From Luteibacter sp. Sphag1AF (GTDB lineage: Bacteria > Pseudomonadota > Gammaproteobacteria > Xanthomonadales > Rhodanobacteraceae), in contig NZ_JACHYH010000001.1 in NCBI RefSeq assembly GCF_014192715.1, positions 1,364,001-1,428,000 of the forward strand: DNA of 64,000 bases, in the 5' to 3' direction. Position 1 is the first letter of the stretch. The number at the start of each line of letters is the position of its first letter. A program made the translations under genes and the position numbers. Positions 1 to 8,758 of this stretch are shown piece by piece. The notes under the pieces are model-generated. The model was not told where the DNA came from, made no database searches, and was given only the letters and a program-made list of their open reading frames with translations.

Positions 1-1
1 G

Positions 2-352
2 AAAGTTGCGAATTCCGACGTAGTGATTATCGGTTCCGTCGTCATGCAGCGTGTTTACGATGATCGCCTGCATTTCCGTGAATTGGTGGCTCGTGTGCAC
101 GTCGAGACGGTGCTTAAAGGCGATCCCGAAACATTTATCGAGGTTCGTTACGACAGTGACATGCCCGAGATGACGCCAGAATGCTGTGAAGCGAACAAGA
201 CATATCTTCTGTTCCTGGCCAAAATGCCCGGGTCGGATATCTACCGTATTACCTCCGGTGGTTTCGGCGCCTATCCCATTATGGGAGCGGATTTCGCTGC
301 GGATTGGCCAGGGAAGCCGTCTTCGCCGAAGGCGGCGCGAGTCGTCAGATAG
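2..352 (+). CDS. Hypothetical protein, 5' end outside window
   Basis: The frame is open to the left edge, beginning inside the gene (lysine, valine, alanine...), so this is the C-terminal 116 residues of a longer protein. The visible part has a beta-rich pattern with a DVVIIGSVV strand, a VETVLKG segment and a PECCEANKTYLLFL segment with paired cysteines. This pattern resembles small secreted NTR/TIMP-like proteins, but the match is too weak to name a family. A GTG at 23 is in frame but lies inside a strand that already continues upstream, so it is probably not the real start. Confidence 0.6.
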   Translation, partial: KVANSDVVIIGSVVMQRVYDDRLHFRELVARVHVETVLKGDPETFIEVRYDSDMPEMTPECCEANKTYLLFLAKMPGSDIYRITSGGFGAYPIMGADFAADWPGKPSSPKAARVVR

Positions 353-505
353 GCAGCAGGCGGGCCACTTTCGCGCAAAGCGTCTACGCCCGCCCTGCGC
401 TGACGATGCGATAAATGTGCCGCTGAATGCCAGTATCACAAGAATCGGATGGAGCCCTCGCGTGGTCAGGTTCACCCTGATGCTTTCCACGCGAGTGCGA
501 CTTCG

Positions 506-973
506 ATGTCCTTTGTCATTTCCGGTGTTGATCCCACCCCATTCCTTTCCCTGTATGGCCTTTCCGACGAGGAACTGACGCGTCAGGCGGTTTGTCGCGT
601 TGTGGCAAACGAGCCTCGCAGTTTCCCCGAGCGTGTGGAGCTGCGTGATGCGGAGCCGGGGGAATCGCTACTGTTGCTCAACTACGTGCACCAGCCGACC
701 AATACGCCTTATCAATCCAGCCACGCGATTTTTGTACGCGAAGGTGCGACGGTGGCGGCTCGGTTTGAAGCCCAGGTGCCTGCTGTCATGCAGCGACGTC
801 TGATTTCACTTCGCGCATTCAACACCACCCATCACATCGTGACGGCCGACGTTGTAGACGGCAGCGCATTGGAAGCCTCTATCGCTGCGTTCCTGGCGCG
901 CGACGATGTCGCCTACCTTCACGCGCATTACGCGAAGTACGGATGTTTCGCGGCAACGGTACATCGAGCCTGA
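506..973 (+). CDS. DUF1203 family protein
   Basis: A 155-residue protein starting MSFVISGVDPTPF, the usual opening of the DUF1203 family, whose function is unknown. The family pattern continues with a GESLLLLNYVHQ segment, a histidine-rich TPYQSSHAIFV segment and a C-terminal region rich in His and Tyr (AYLHAHYAKYGCFA). An in-frame ATG at 449 would add 19 residues that match nothing in the family, so the start at 506 is preferred although neither has a strong ribosome binding site. No signal peptide is seen; it is probably cytoplasmic. The neighbours give no clue to its role. Confidence 0.75.
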   Translation: MSFVISGVDPTPFLSLYGLSDEELTRQAVCRVVANEPRSFPERVELRDAEPGESLLLLNYVHQPTNTPYQSSHAIFVREGATVAARFEAQVPAVMQRRLISLRAFNTTHHIVTADVVDGSALEASIAAFLARDDVAYLHAHYAKYGCFAATVHRA

Positions 974-1125
974 CATGCGAGCGCCGGCTGCATCGGACAG
1001 GTTCTGCACCTGAGCCTAGCGCAGGTCCCGCCCACCCTCGTCAGAACCCCGCCGCCACACCGCTGCAACAGTATCCCGTTAACGTGGCGCGCCCGCCGGG
1101 GACGTCCGACAGGGGGACGTCCTGG

Positions 1126-2109
1126 ATGCGGGATTGCCCTGGCGCCACCTGCATGTCTTCACATTTGAACGTTTCCTTCCTACGGCGCGCGGCCATCGCG
1201 GTGGCTGTACTGGCTGTCGTGGGTGCGGGCGCAGTCTTCGCGCTTCATCAGAGTCACGGCGAAAGTGGTGAGGTTGTTGCGGCCTCCGACGATACGGCTG
1301 ATGCCGGCACTCAGGCGAAGGGTGGCGGAGAGGTGGAGATCCTGCTTGGCCTCGCGCGTGACGCCATGAAGGACAACCGGCTGGTGTCTCCGCAGGGCAA
1401 CAACGCCTACGAGTATTACCTCAGTGTGGTGCAGCTCCAGCCGAACAACGTAGTGGCGCTGGATGCGTTGCGCGAGACGCTGCCTTTTGCGTCCACGGAA
1501 GTGGAGCGCCTGATCAATCAGCGCGAACTGGATGAGGCACGGCGCGAAATCGCCCTGCTGCGCGACTTCGATCCCACCAACTACACGCTGGTGATTCTGG
1601 GTGCGAAGCTCGATGCACAACAGCGCGTGGTCACGGCTGAAGATGAAGCCCGCGCGTCGATGATGCGCGCTGCCGATGCAAATCCTGCCCGCGCCACCCG
1701 CGCGCCGGAACCCGTGGCTGCGCCCGTGGTGGCGACCGCTCCCGCGACGACCGTCCACAACCCGGTGCGCAGCGCCCCCACGCCCGCCGCTCCGGCCGCC
1801 GCTGCCGCGGCACCGGCTGTCACAACTGCCGCCACCCGCAGCGAAACGCCACCGATCCTCCGGCGCGAAGTGTCTCCGTCGTATCCGGCCGATGCGCGTC
1901 GGCTCAAGCGTCAAGGCTGGGTGGAAGTCAGCTTCACGGTGGAGCCGGACGGCCGCGTGAGCCAGGCGTCTGTCGCCGATGCTGACCCGCGCAACCTCTT
2001 CGATCTGGCGGCGGTAAGTGCGGTGAAGCGCTGGGAATTCTCTCCCGCCACCCGCGATGGCCTGCCCGTGCGCAGCGTTCAGCGACGCAGGATTCAGTTC
2101 ACGCTTTGA
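1126..2109 (+). CDS. TonB-like energy transducer family protein
   Basis: A 327-residue protein with one N-terminal membrane anchor (about residues 20-40), a helical, TPR-like periplasmic part (about 65-180), an Ala/Pro-rich linker and a C-terminal TonB domain. The TonB domain has the hallmark YPADARRLKRQGWVEVSFTV, a PDG turn and a final KRWEFSPA strand. Such proteins normally pass proton-motive energy from ExbB/ExbD to outer-membrane receptors, but no exbBD genes are nearby. The start at 1126 has an AGGGGGA Shine-Dalgarno 8 nt upstream; the later ATG at 1153 has none. The helical insert is unusual for a plain TonB, so a specialised role such as scaffolding is possible. Confidence 0.75.
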   Translation: MRDCPGATCMSSHLNVSFLRRAAIAVAVLAVVGAGAVFALHQSHGESGEVVAASDDTADAGTQAKGGGEVEILLGLARDAMKDNRLVSPQGNNAYEYYLSVVQLQPNNVVALDALRETLPFASTEVERLINQRELDEARREIALLRDFDPTNYTLVILGAKLDAQQRVVTAEDEARASMMRAADANPARATRAPEPVAAPVVATAPATTVHNPVRSAPTPAAPAAAAAAPAVTTAATRSETPPILRREVSPSYPADARRLKRQGWVEVSFTVEPDGRVSQASVADADPRNLFDLAAVSAVKRWEFSPATRDGLPVRSVQRRRIQFTL

Positions 2110-2153
2110 CCGTCGCGTCATAATGGGGTCACACCTCAATCAAGGCGTGACCC

Positions 2154-2453
2154 ATGCGATCGACTATCCTCTTAGCCTTCGTCGTGGCCTGCTCCGTCGC
2201 AGGCCTTGCCGGTTGCCAGACCACGTCTGCGGGCGCGCAGCCCAAGCCCGTGGCCGGTTTTGTCACTGACATGAAGGCGTTTGATACCTTCATCGCCACG
2301 CATCCCACGCCGGACCAGTTCCGCGCCGCTTATCCGGATGTGCAACTCGTGCTACCGGGCATGGTCACCACCATGGAAATGCGCATGAACAACAGCCGTT
2401 ATTCGGCGCAGCTGGATGACCAGGGCCGCATTACCGGCGGCAATTTCCAGTAA
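2154..2453 (+). CDS. Small lipoprotein, tandem copy 1
   Basis: A 99-residue predicted lipoprotein: a hydrophobic leader followed by a LAGC lipobox with the lipidated Cys at residue 21. The mature part holds FVTDMKAFDTFIATHPTPDQF, then a YPDVQLVLPG strand and an ending with NSRY, QLDDQGRITGG. The same body recurs in the next gene, so the pair is a recent tandem duplication. No known domain is recognised. The short mature domain (about 78 residues) suggests a periplasmic-face accessory or structural role. It is probably co-transcribed with its twin 25 nt downstream. Confidence 0.8.
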   Translation: MRSTILLAFVVACSVAGLAGCQTTSAGAQPKPVAGFVTDMKAFDTFIATHPTPDQFRAAYPDVQLVLPGMVTTMEMRMNNSRYSAQLDDQGRITGGNFQ

Positions 2454-2478
2454 CGCGGACCTTCCAAGGAGACATTCC

Positions 2479-2775
2479 ATGATTCGTCCTTCCGCAGTAT
2501 TGCTGGCCCTTGCTCTCGCGGGCATGTCATTGGCCGGTTGCGATGCGGCACATCCTGCCGCGACCCGACCTGTAGCCGGAGCGGTTACCGACATGACTGC
2601 CTTTGATGCTTTCATCGCCACGCATCCCACACCCGATCAGTTCAAGGCGACCTACCCTGACGTCATGCTCGTGCTGCCCGGCACCATGGCCACTCGCGAA
2701 TTTCGCCACGACAACAGCCGCTATTTCGCTCAACTGGATGCAGAAGGCCGGATCACCGGCGGGAAGTTCATGTGA
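2479..2775 (+). CDS. Small lipoprotein, tandem copy 2
   Basis: A 98-residue paralogue of the preceding gene: LAGC lipobox with Cys at residue 21, then VTDMTAFDAFIATHPTPDQF, YPDVMLVLPG and a terminal LDAEGRITGGKF. The start at 2479 has an AAGGAGA ribosome binding site 7 nt upstream. An in-frame ATG at 2416 would put the signal peptide internally and is rejected. The sequence after the lipobox differs from copy 1 while the core is almost the same, so the two were probably kept by selection on the core. Function unknown. Confidence 0.8.
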   Translation: MIRPSAVLLALALAGMSLAGCDAAHPAATRPVAGAVTDMTAFDAFIATHPTPDQFKATYPDVMLVLPGTMATREFRHDNSRYFAQLDAEGRITGGKFM

Positions 2776-3308
2776 ACAATGTTCGACCCTATAAAGGCGT
2801 GCTGCCCACCTTCGGCGCACGCTGCTATGTCGACCCGGCCGCCACGCTGATTGGCGATGTGGTGCTGGGCGACGACGTATCCATCTGGCCGGGTGCGGTC
2901 GCACGCGGTGATGTGCATTACATCCGCATTGGCGCCCGCACCAACCTTCAGGATGGCGCGATCATCCACGTCACTCACGACGGCCCGTATTCGCCGGGTG
3001 GTTATCCCACGATCATTGGCGAAGATGTGACCATCGGTCACGGTGCGGTCATTCATGCGTGCACCATTGAAGATGCCTGTCTCATCGGCATGCACGCCAC
3101 GGTGCTCGATGGCGCCACGGTGAAGAAGAACGGCTTTGTCGGTGCCGGCGCGGTCGTGTCGCCGGGCAAGGTGGTCGGAGAGCGGGAACTGTGGCTGGGC
3201 AATCCGGCCCGGATGGTCCGCCTGCTTACCGATACGCAGGTGGAGCAGCTGTATTACTCGGCCGCCACCTACGTTCGCGTCAAAGACGATTACCTCGCCG
3301 AAGGCTAA
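2772..3308 (+). CDS. yrdA: Gamma carbonic anhydrase family protein (YrdA-like)
   Basis: A 178-residue left-handed beta-helix protein built of hexapeptide repeats (for example IGDVVLG, IGEDVTIGHG, IGMHATVLDG). Histidines at the expected spacing for a trimer-interface metal site are seen in DGAIIHVTHDG, IGHGAVIHAC and GMHATV. The family comprises Zn/Co/Fe gamma carbonic anhydrases and relatives such as YrdA, CaiE and PaaY; real anhydrase activity cannot be judged from sequence. It starts with GTG, overlapping the stop of the upstream lipoprotein gene by 4 nt (translational coupling), and overlaps the convergent patatin gene by 4 nt at its 3' end. Confidence 0.88.
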   Translation: MNNVRPYKGVLPTFGARCYVDPAATLIGDVVLGDDVSIWPGAVARGDVHYIRIGARTNLQDGAIIHVTHDGPYSPGGYPTIIGEDVTIGHGAVIHACTIEDACLIGMHATVLDGATVKKNGFVGAGAVVSPGKVVGERELWLGNPARMVRLLTDTQVEQLYYSAATYVRVKDDYLAEG

Positions 3309-5017
3309 GCGCCCCGTTTGAGAACGCGGGCTGTGTGCGCATAGCCCGCGTCGACCGCTGCCTGCCAGCCGTTCCAGTCCAGCATGCCCACGTGCTCAAG
3401 CGGTGGGGTCAGCAGAAGGTCAGCCAGGGCGCGGCGTTCTGCACTGGCGACTTCAGCGTTCACCATGGCCGCGCGCACCAGCGTAGATACCAGCGAGGGC
3501 CGCACGATGCCCCGCCGCCCCTGAAACCACACCCGAAGCGGATGCGGACTGGCCGTTTCGTCCAGACTGGCTGTCAGGGATGTGCCCGCACGGATGTCCA
3601 CGGCGGTGATATGGCCGATGTCGTCCGCCCGCATCACGTCGGTGGGAAGGTTATCCACCAGCGCGCCGTCCACGAAGACCCCGCCGTCATGCGTGACCGG
3701 TGGGAGCACCCCGGGAATGGCGCTACTTGCACGCAGCCATTGCCAGAGGGGCCCGCTTCGATGCACGGCCTTGCCCGCCCCGCTGAGGTTGGTCGACACG
3801 CAGAAGAACGGAATCGGCAGGTCCTCGATGGACACGGCGCCGAAGGTCCGCCGAAGCATGCGCGTGGCACGACGTCCCCGCGTCAGGGCGACAAGCGGCA
3901 GTGTCCAATCAGATAGAGGACGTCCTGATACGAAGCCGGCGCACATCGTGTCGGCCATGCGTTCCACGGGCCAGCCCATGGCCACTCCGGCGGCCACGAT
4001 GGCGCCAATGCTTGTGCCACCTACGGCATCAAAGGCCAAGCCTGCTTCGCTGAAAGCCCTCAGCGCACCCAGATGAGCCATGCCCCGCGCTCCGCCGCCT
4101 GCGAGCACCAGTCCACGACCGTGTCCGGAAACCAGTCGCGCGATGCGGTCCACATCCGCGCCGGATCGCACGTGATGCTGGCGCGCCCCCGGGGGCAGCC
4201 ACATCAGCCAGCGCGCGGCCGCGCCCTGAAGTACGTCGTGCCCCGGATGAATCAGGATCAGGTGGTGCGGACGACGGTCGTCGGGATGGTCGGGCGCCAT
4301 GCCCTGCCACGGCGTCGCCTGTTGGGCGGCCAATACCGGCAGAAGCAGCGAATCGGCCTGGCGGATGCAGCGTGCGCGCCAGACGCCCTCGCCCTCGGTG
4401 TCCAGATAGACCGTGTAGTCCAGTTCCGCTTCGCGCTCGGCAAACCACGCACCGCTGCGGCCTGCCCCATGTTCCGGGCCGATCAGCGCCGCCCGGCCGT
4501 GCCGCGACAGCGCCTGCACCAGCCGTGTTGCCAGCGTGCGTGCTGGCACGCCGCGGTCATGAGCCAGTACGGCAAAGGTCCGTGGCTGGCCGGTGCGCCG
4601 GTCGGTGGAGGTGTCGCGCAACTGGCGGATCGCGCCCTGCGCCGTCGCGAGCATGATGGCGCCGTGGTGTCCGGCCACTTCCGTGAAGTGACGTGAGGGA
4701 AGCCAGAGCAGTTCGGTGTCGCGCACGGCGCGCACCGTTCTGCGCCGCGGATCGCCGGTGATCTGACCTACGCCGCCGACGATGCCGCCCGCAGGGATCA
4801 GGTAATCCGTGCCGCCCTGGTCAGTGAGTGACGCCAGACAGCCGCTCCGCACCACATACAGGCCATCGGAGATTTCCCCGCTTGTGAACAGCGTTGACCC
4901 ACCCGGAAGCGACAGCCAGACGAGCCGCCGCCGGATGGCCTCACGCGCCAACGGGTCCAGCGCCGCGAATTCGGCGGATCGGCAGAGCAGGTTGTCCACA
5001 TCCGCAGGCAGAAGCAT
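3305..5017 (-). CDS. Cyclic-nucleotide-binding / patatin-like phospholipase (NTE-type)
   Basis: A 570-residue protein in three parts. Residues 20-130 look like a cNMP-binding (CAP-like) fold. Residues 140-300 form a linker resembling the middle of NTE/RssA-type proteins. The C-terminal patatin domain has the oxyanion loop GGGARGMAHLG, nucleophile Ser336 in GGTSIGA and the catalytic Asp450 in VDGALVDNLP, so the Ser-Asp dyad is complete. It probably hydrolyses lysophospholipids, with the N-terminal domain as regulator. The ATG at 5017 was chosen because the family begins here; an upstream extension to 5323 would run into the divergent peptidase gene. It shares a 98-nt divergent promoter region with that gene. 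Confidence 0.85.
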   Translation of the reverse strand: MLLPADVDNLLCRSAEFAALDPLAREAIRRRLVWLSLPGGSTLFTSGEISDGLYVVRSGCLASLTDQGGTDYLIPAGGIVGGVGQITGDPRRRTVRAVRDTELLWLPSRHFTEVAGHHGAIMLATAQGAIRQLRDTSTDRRTGQPRTFAVLAHDRGVPARTLATRLVQALSRHGRAALIGPEHGAGRSGAWFAEREAELDYTVYLDTEGEGVWRARCIRQADSLLLPVLAAQQATPWQGMAPDHPDDRRPHHLILIHPGHDVLQGAAARWLMWLPPGARQHHVRSGADVDRIARLVSGHGRGLVLAGGGARGMAHLGALRAFSEAGLAFDAVGGTSIGAIVAAGVAMGWPVERMADTMCAGFVSGRPLSDWTLPLVALTRGRRATRMLRRTFGAVSIEDLPIPFFCVSTNLSGAGKAVHRSGPLWQWLRASSAIPGVLPPVTHDGGVFVDGALVDNLPTDVMRADDIGHITAVDIRAGTSLTASLDETASPHPLRVWFQGRRGIVRPSLVSTLVRAAMVNAEVASAERRALADLLLTPPLEHVGMLDWNGWQAAVDAGYAHTARVLKRGA

Positions 5018-5115
5018 GCGGTCAGGCTGGCAGGCCAAGATGACAAACACTTGGCGATCCGGCTTGATTTGACGCCTGCGTAGCACCACGCTTGGCGGTC
5101 TAAAGGAGACCCAGT

Positions 5116-7155
5116 ATGGATAGCAATCCGCTGCTTGCCGAAAATGACCTGCCCACCTTCTCGGCCATCCGCCCGGAGCACATCGAGCCGGCGGTCGATG
5201 CCCTGATTGCCGCCGAAAAGGCCGCCATCGAGGCCATCGCCGCGCCTGGGGCGCCTCGCGATTTCGCCCATGTGATGCTGGCGCAGGAACGTGTGGGCCA
5301 GCGCCTTTCGCGCAGTTGGGCACCCGTCAGCCACCTGCATTCGGTGGCCGATTCCGAAGCTTTGCGCAAGGCGCACGGCGCGGCGGAAGAAAAGCTCACC
5401 GACCATGGCATCGAGATGGGCCAGAACCGGGAGCTGTACACCGCCGTGCAGGCCGTCGCCGACAGCCCGGCCTTTGCGTCGCTGTCGAAAGCCGAAAAGG
5501 CCTCGATCGAGCACGCGCTGCGCGACTTCCGCCTTTCCGGCGTCGCGCTCGAAGAGCCTGCGCGCAGCCGTTTCCGCGAGATCGGCGTGGAGCTGTCCAG
5601 GCTCAGCACCGATTTCTCCAATGCCGTGCTGGACGCCACCGAAGCATGGCACGAGCACATCACCGACGAGCGCGACCTGGCAGGCATTCCGCCCTCGGGC
5701 CGTGCGGTGCTGCGCGAATACGCCAAGGAAATGGACCTTGAGGGCTACGTCGTCACCCTCAGGCAGCCCAGCGTGCAGGCGGTTCTCACCTACGCAGAAA
5801 ATCGCGAACTGCGCGAACGTGTGTATTGGGCCTACCAGACCCGCGCCTCGGATCAGGGTCCGAATGCCGGCAAGTTCGACAACTCCGAGCGCATCGAAAC
5901 CATCATGGCGCTCCGCCACGAAGCCGCCCAGCTGCTTGGCTTTGCCAACGCAGCCGAGGAATCGCTGGCTACCAAGATGGCGACTTCGCCGCAGGAAGTG
6001 CTGGATTTCCTTGGTGATCTGGCCCGCCGCGCGCGCCCCGTCGCACAGGAAGAATTGAAGGAACTGCGCCGCTTCGCCAGCGAAGATCTGAAGCTGGACA
6101 ACCTGGAACCCTGGGACGTCGGCTTCGCGTCCGAGCGCCTTCGTCAGTTGCGCTATGCGCTGGACGAAGAGCAGCTGAAGCCCTATTTCCCGTTGCCCTC
6201 TGTCATTGAGGGCCTGTTTGCGGTCACGCAGCGCCTCTACGGCATCACGCTCGCGCAGCGCGCCGACGTGGATACCTGGCATCCGGACGTTGCCTATTAC
6301 GACGTTCTGAATGCCGAGGGCAACGTATTTGCTGGCGCCTACGTGGATCTGTATGCCCGCTCGGGCAAGCGTGGCGGCGCTTGGATGGATGTGTGCGTTG
6401 CCCGCTTCCGTGACGGCGACAGCCTGCAACTGCCGGTGGCTTTTCTTACCTGCAACTTCGCGCCGCCCAGCGATGGCAAGCCCGCCCTGCTGACCCACGA
6501 CGACGTGGTTACCCTCTTCCATGAATTCGGCCACGGCCTGCACCACCTCCTGACGGAGGTCGACCTGCCTTCGGTGGGCGGCATTGATGGCGTGGAATGG
6601 GATGCCGTGGAATTGCCCAGCCAGTTCATGGAGAACTTCGCCTGGGACCGCAAGGCACTGGACCTGTTCGCCCGTCACTACCAGACAGGCGAGGTGCTGC
6701 CTGAGGAGATGTATCAGCGCATGCTGGCCGCGCGTCACTACCACGCCGGCCTGTTCCTCGTGCGTCAGCTGGAGTTCGCGCTGTTCGATTTCCGCCTGCA
6801 CCTGGAATACGACCCGGCGCGCGGGGCTCGTCCGATGGATGTGCTGGAAAAGGTCCGGCACGACGTCGCCGTGATGCATCCGCCGGCCTGGCAGCGCTTC
6901 CCGCACGCGTTCACCCATGTGTTCTCCGGTGGCTATTCGGCCGGGTACTACAGCTATCTGTGGGCCGAGGTGCTTTCGGCCGACGCGTTCGAGCGGTTCG
7001 AGGCGGCGGGCGTGCTGGACCGCACGACTGGCGACGCATTCCGTCGCGAAATCCTCGCGGTGGGTGCGACTCGTCCGGCGCTGGAGTCGTTCGTGGCATT
7101 CCGCGGTCGTGAGCCGCAGCCGGCCGCGCTGCTGCGCAGTTACGGCCTCGCCTGA
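5116..7155 (+). CDS. prlC: Oligopeptidase A, M3 metallopeptidase
   Basis: A 679-residue cytosolic zinc peptidase of family M3, the usual length for oligopeptidase A (PrlC/OpdA), which degrades oligopeptides and cleaved signal peptides. The zinc site HEFGH is at residues 469-473, followed about 28 residues later by the third-ligand glutamate region EWDAVELPSQF. The C-terminal substrate-binding FSGGYSAGYYSYLWAEV motif is intact. An AAAGGAGA ribosome binding site lies 5-6 nt before the ATG. It is transcribed divergently from the patatin gene and followed by the exonuclease III gene after 71 nt. Confidence 0.93.
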   Translation: MDSNPLLAENDLPTFSAIRPEHIEPAVDALIAAEKAAIEAIAAPGAPRDFAHVMLAQERVGQRLSRSWAPVSHLHSVADSEALRKAHGAAEEKLTDHGIEMGQNRELYTAVQAVADSPAFASLSKAEKASIEHALRDFRLSGVALEEPARSRFREIGVELSRLSTDFSNAVLDATEAWHEHITDERDLAGIPPSGRAVLREYAKEMDLEGYVVTLRQPSVQAVLTYAENRELRERVYWAYQTRASDQGPNAGKFDNSERIETIMALRHEAAQLLGFANAAEESLATKMATSPQEVLDFLGDLARRARPVAQEELKELRRFASEDLKLDNLEPWDVGFASERLRQLRYALDEEQLKPYFPLPSVIEGLFAVTQRLYGITLAQRADVDTWHPDVAYYDVLNAEGNVFAGAYVDLYARSGKRGGAWMDVCVARFRDGDSLQLPVAFLTCNFAPPSDGKPALLTHDDVVTLFHEFGHGLHHLLTEVDLPSVGGIDGVEWDAVELPSQFMENFAWDRKALDLFARHYQTGEVLPEEMYQRMLAARHYHAGLFLVRQLEFALFDFRLHLEYDPARGARPMDVLEKVRHDVAVMHPPAWQRFPHAFTHVFSGGYSAGYYSYLWAEVLSADAFERFEAAGVLDRTTGDAFRREILAVGATRPALESFVAFRGREPQPAALLRSYGLA

Positions 7156-7226
7156 TCGTCAGCCGCGCCCATCCCCTGACCGGGATGGGCGCAGCGTTTA
7201 CTGGCGTCCTCGCCTACAATGGCGCC

Positions 7227-7997
7227 ATGAAAATCGCGTCGTGGAACGTCAATTCGCTGAAGGTCCGCCTGCCGCATTTGCAGCAGTGGCTCACCGATGC
7301 CCAGCCCGATGTGGTGGCGCTGCAGGAAACCAAGCTGGAAGACAGCAAGTTTCCGGCCGACGAAATCGCCGCCCTTGGTTATCGCTGCGTCTTCTCGGGC
7401 CAGAAAACCTACAACGGTGTTGCCATCCTTGCCCGCGGCGAAATCACGGATGTGATGACGGACATCCCGGGGCTGGACGATCCACAGCGTCGCATTCTTG
7501 TCGCCACCGTGGGTGGCGTCAGGGTGGTCAATCTCTACGTGGTGAACGGCAAAGCCGTAGGCGATGAGAAGTACGCCTACAAGCTGAACTGGCTCGCCCG
7601 TGTCCGTGATTTTCTTGCGGATGAAATCACCCGCTATCCGAACATGGTGGTACTGGGCGACTTCAATATTTGCCCGGACGACCGTGATGTCTACGATCCG
7701 GTGGCCTGGGGCGAGGACATTCTGTGTTCGCCGCCTGAGCGTGCCGGTCTTGCCGCCATCACGGCGCTGGGACTGCACGACAGCTTCCGTCTTTTCGAGG
7801 CCGAGGCCGGCCATTTCAGCTGGTGGGACTACCGTCAGGCAGCCTTCCGGCGCAACATGGGTTTGCGGATCGACCTCATCTTGATCAGCGATGCGCTTAA
7901 ATCAGCGGCGACATCGTCAGTTATCGACCGCACCCCACGGACCTGGGAGCGTCCCTCGGATCACACGCCGGTGACGCTGGAGCTTTCCCTTTCATGA
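7227..7997 (+). CDS. xth: Exodeoxyribonuclease III
   Basis: A 256-residue AP endonuclease/3'-5' exonuclease of the EEP superfamily that acts in base excision repair. It shows MKIASWNVNSLKVR, the LQETKLED metal-binding glutamate, the VVLGDFNICPDD Asp/Asn pair and the C-terminal RTWERPSDHTPV motif with the catalytic Asp-His. All signature residues are present. The start at 7227 is set by the conserved MKIASWN opening; an upstream in-frame ATG at 7185 is not supported. Its stop overlaps the next start by 4 nt (ATGA), so the two are translationally coupled. Confidence 0.93.
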   Translation: MKIASWNVNSLKVRLPHLQQWLTDAQPDVVALQETKLEDSKFPADEIAALGYRCVFSGQKTYNGVAILARGEITDVMTDIPGLDDPQRRILVATVGGVRVVNLYVVNGKAVGDEKYAYKLNWLARVRDFLADEITRYPNMVVLGDFNICPDDRDVYDPVAWGEDILCSPPERAGLAAITALGLHDSFRLFEAEAGHFSWWDYRQAAFRRNMGLRIDLILISDALKSAATSSVIDRTPRTWERPSDHTPVTLELSLS

Positions 7998-8668
7998 ATA
8001 CCCCAAAGTCCGATTGGCCCAGTTCGCTGGACGACAAGGAACTGGAAGAACTCGACCGCTACCTGCGAACTCACGGGGGCGAAGGCGACCTGATGCTCGA
8101 TGGCGTCCATGGTCTGCTGTCTGCCATCGCGGTGGGTCCGCTGGAAGTGTTGCCTGACGAGTGGCTTCCGGAAGTGCTGCATGATGCCTTTACCGACGAG
8201 GAAGAAGGCAATCGCATACTGGCGCTGCTGGCCAAGCTCAACGACTCCATCGGGGCGGAGCTTGAGGTGGACGCCTACGAGCCCATCCTCGGCGAAATCG
8301 ACACCGAGCAGGGTCCGATGCTGACAGCCGCTGGCTGGTGCGAAGGTTTCAGCCGGGGCATCGACATGCGCGCTGTGCTGTGGGAGACCCGTCTGGCCGA
8401 AGATCCGGCATTGATGGAAATCCTGGGGCCGATCATGGCCCTTGCCGTGGACGAGGGCATCCTCGCGGCCGATACCGAGTTCGAGAAGCTTACCGACGAC
8501 GAGTACGACGACTGCCTGGCGCAGGTTCCCGTGGTACTTGGCGCGGTGGGCGACTACTGGCATACCCATGCGCCGACTCAGGCCGAGGTCGAGGCCATGG
8601 CCAAGCCGCGCACGGACGAGGGCGACGACCATCCGCCGCGTCAGCGCAGCGGTCACTGGGTGCACTGA
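7994..8668 (+). CDS. UPF0149 (YecA/YgfB) family protein
   Basis: A 224-residue acidic, mostly helical protein of the UPF0149 family. It shows the family features ELDRYL, the MLDGVHGLLSAIAVGP segment (usually LDG...HGFLTGLA) and the W(C/G)EGFSRGI core. It lacks the C-terminal Cys-rich SEC-C metal motif of some YecA members, ending instead in RQRSGHWVH. Function is unknown; members are probably cytoplasmic. It is coupled by an ATGA overlap to the exonuclease III gene, so they probably form one transcript. Confidence 0.8.
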   Translation: MNTPKSDWPSSLDDKELEELDRYLRTHGGEGDLMLDGVHGLLSAIAVGPLEVLPDEWLPEVLHDAFTDEEEGNRILALLAKLNDSIGAELEVDAYEPILGEIDTEQGPMLTAAGWCEGFSRGIDMRAVLWETRLAEDPALMEILGPIMALAVDEGILAADTEFEKLTDDEYDDCLAQVPVVLGAVGDYWHTHAPTQAEVEAMAKPRTDEGDDHPPRQRSGHWVH

Positions 8669-8758
8669 CGCCTCGCGGAACGCAGCGTTCACCGTACGGT
8701 GCTTGGCGGCCACCCGGCCAGGCACCATCCTTACGGCCTCTCACCCGAGGACCGTCCC

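Noticed and set aside
4798-6918. A long minus-strand open frame antisense to the oligopeptidase A gene
   Set aside because: It is a by-product of high GC third-codon bias opposite a well-supported M3 peptidase; the translation is low-complexity His/Gln/Arg-rich and has no domain.
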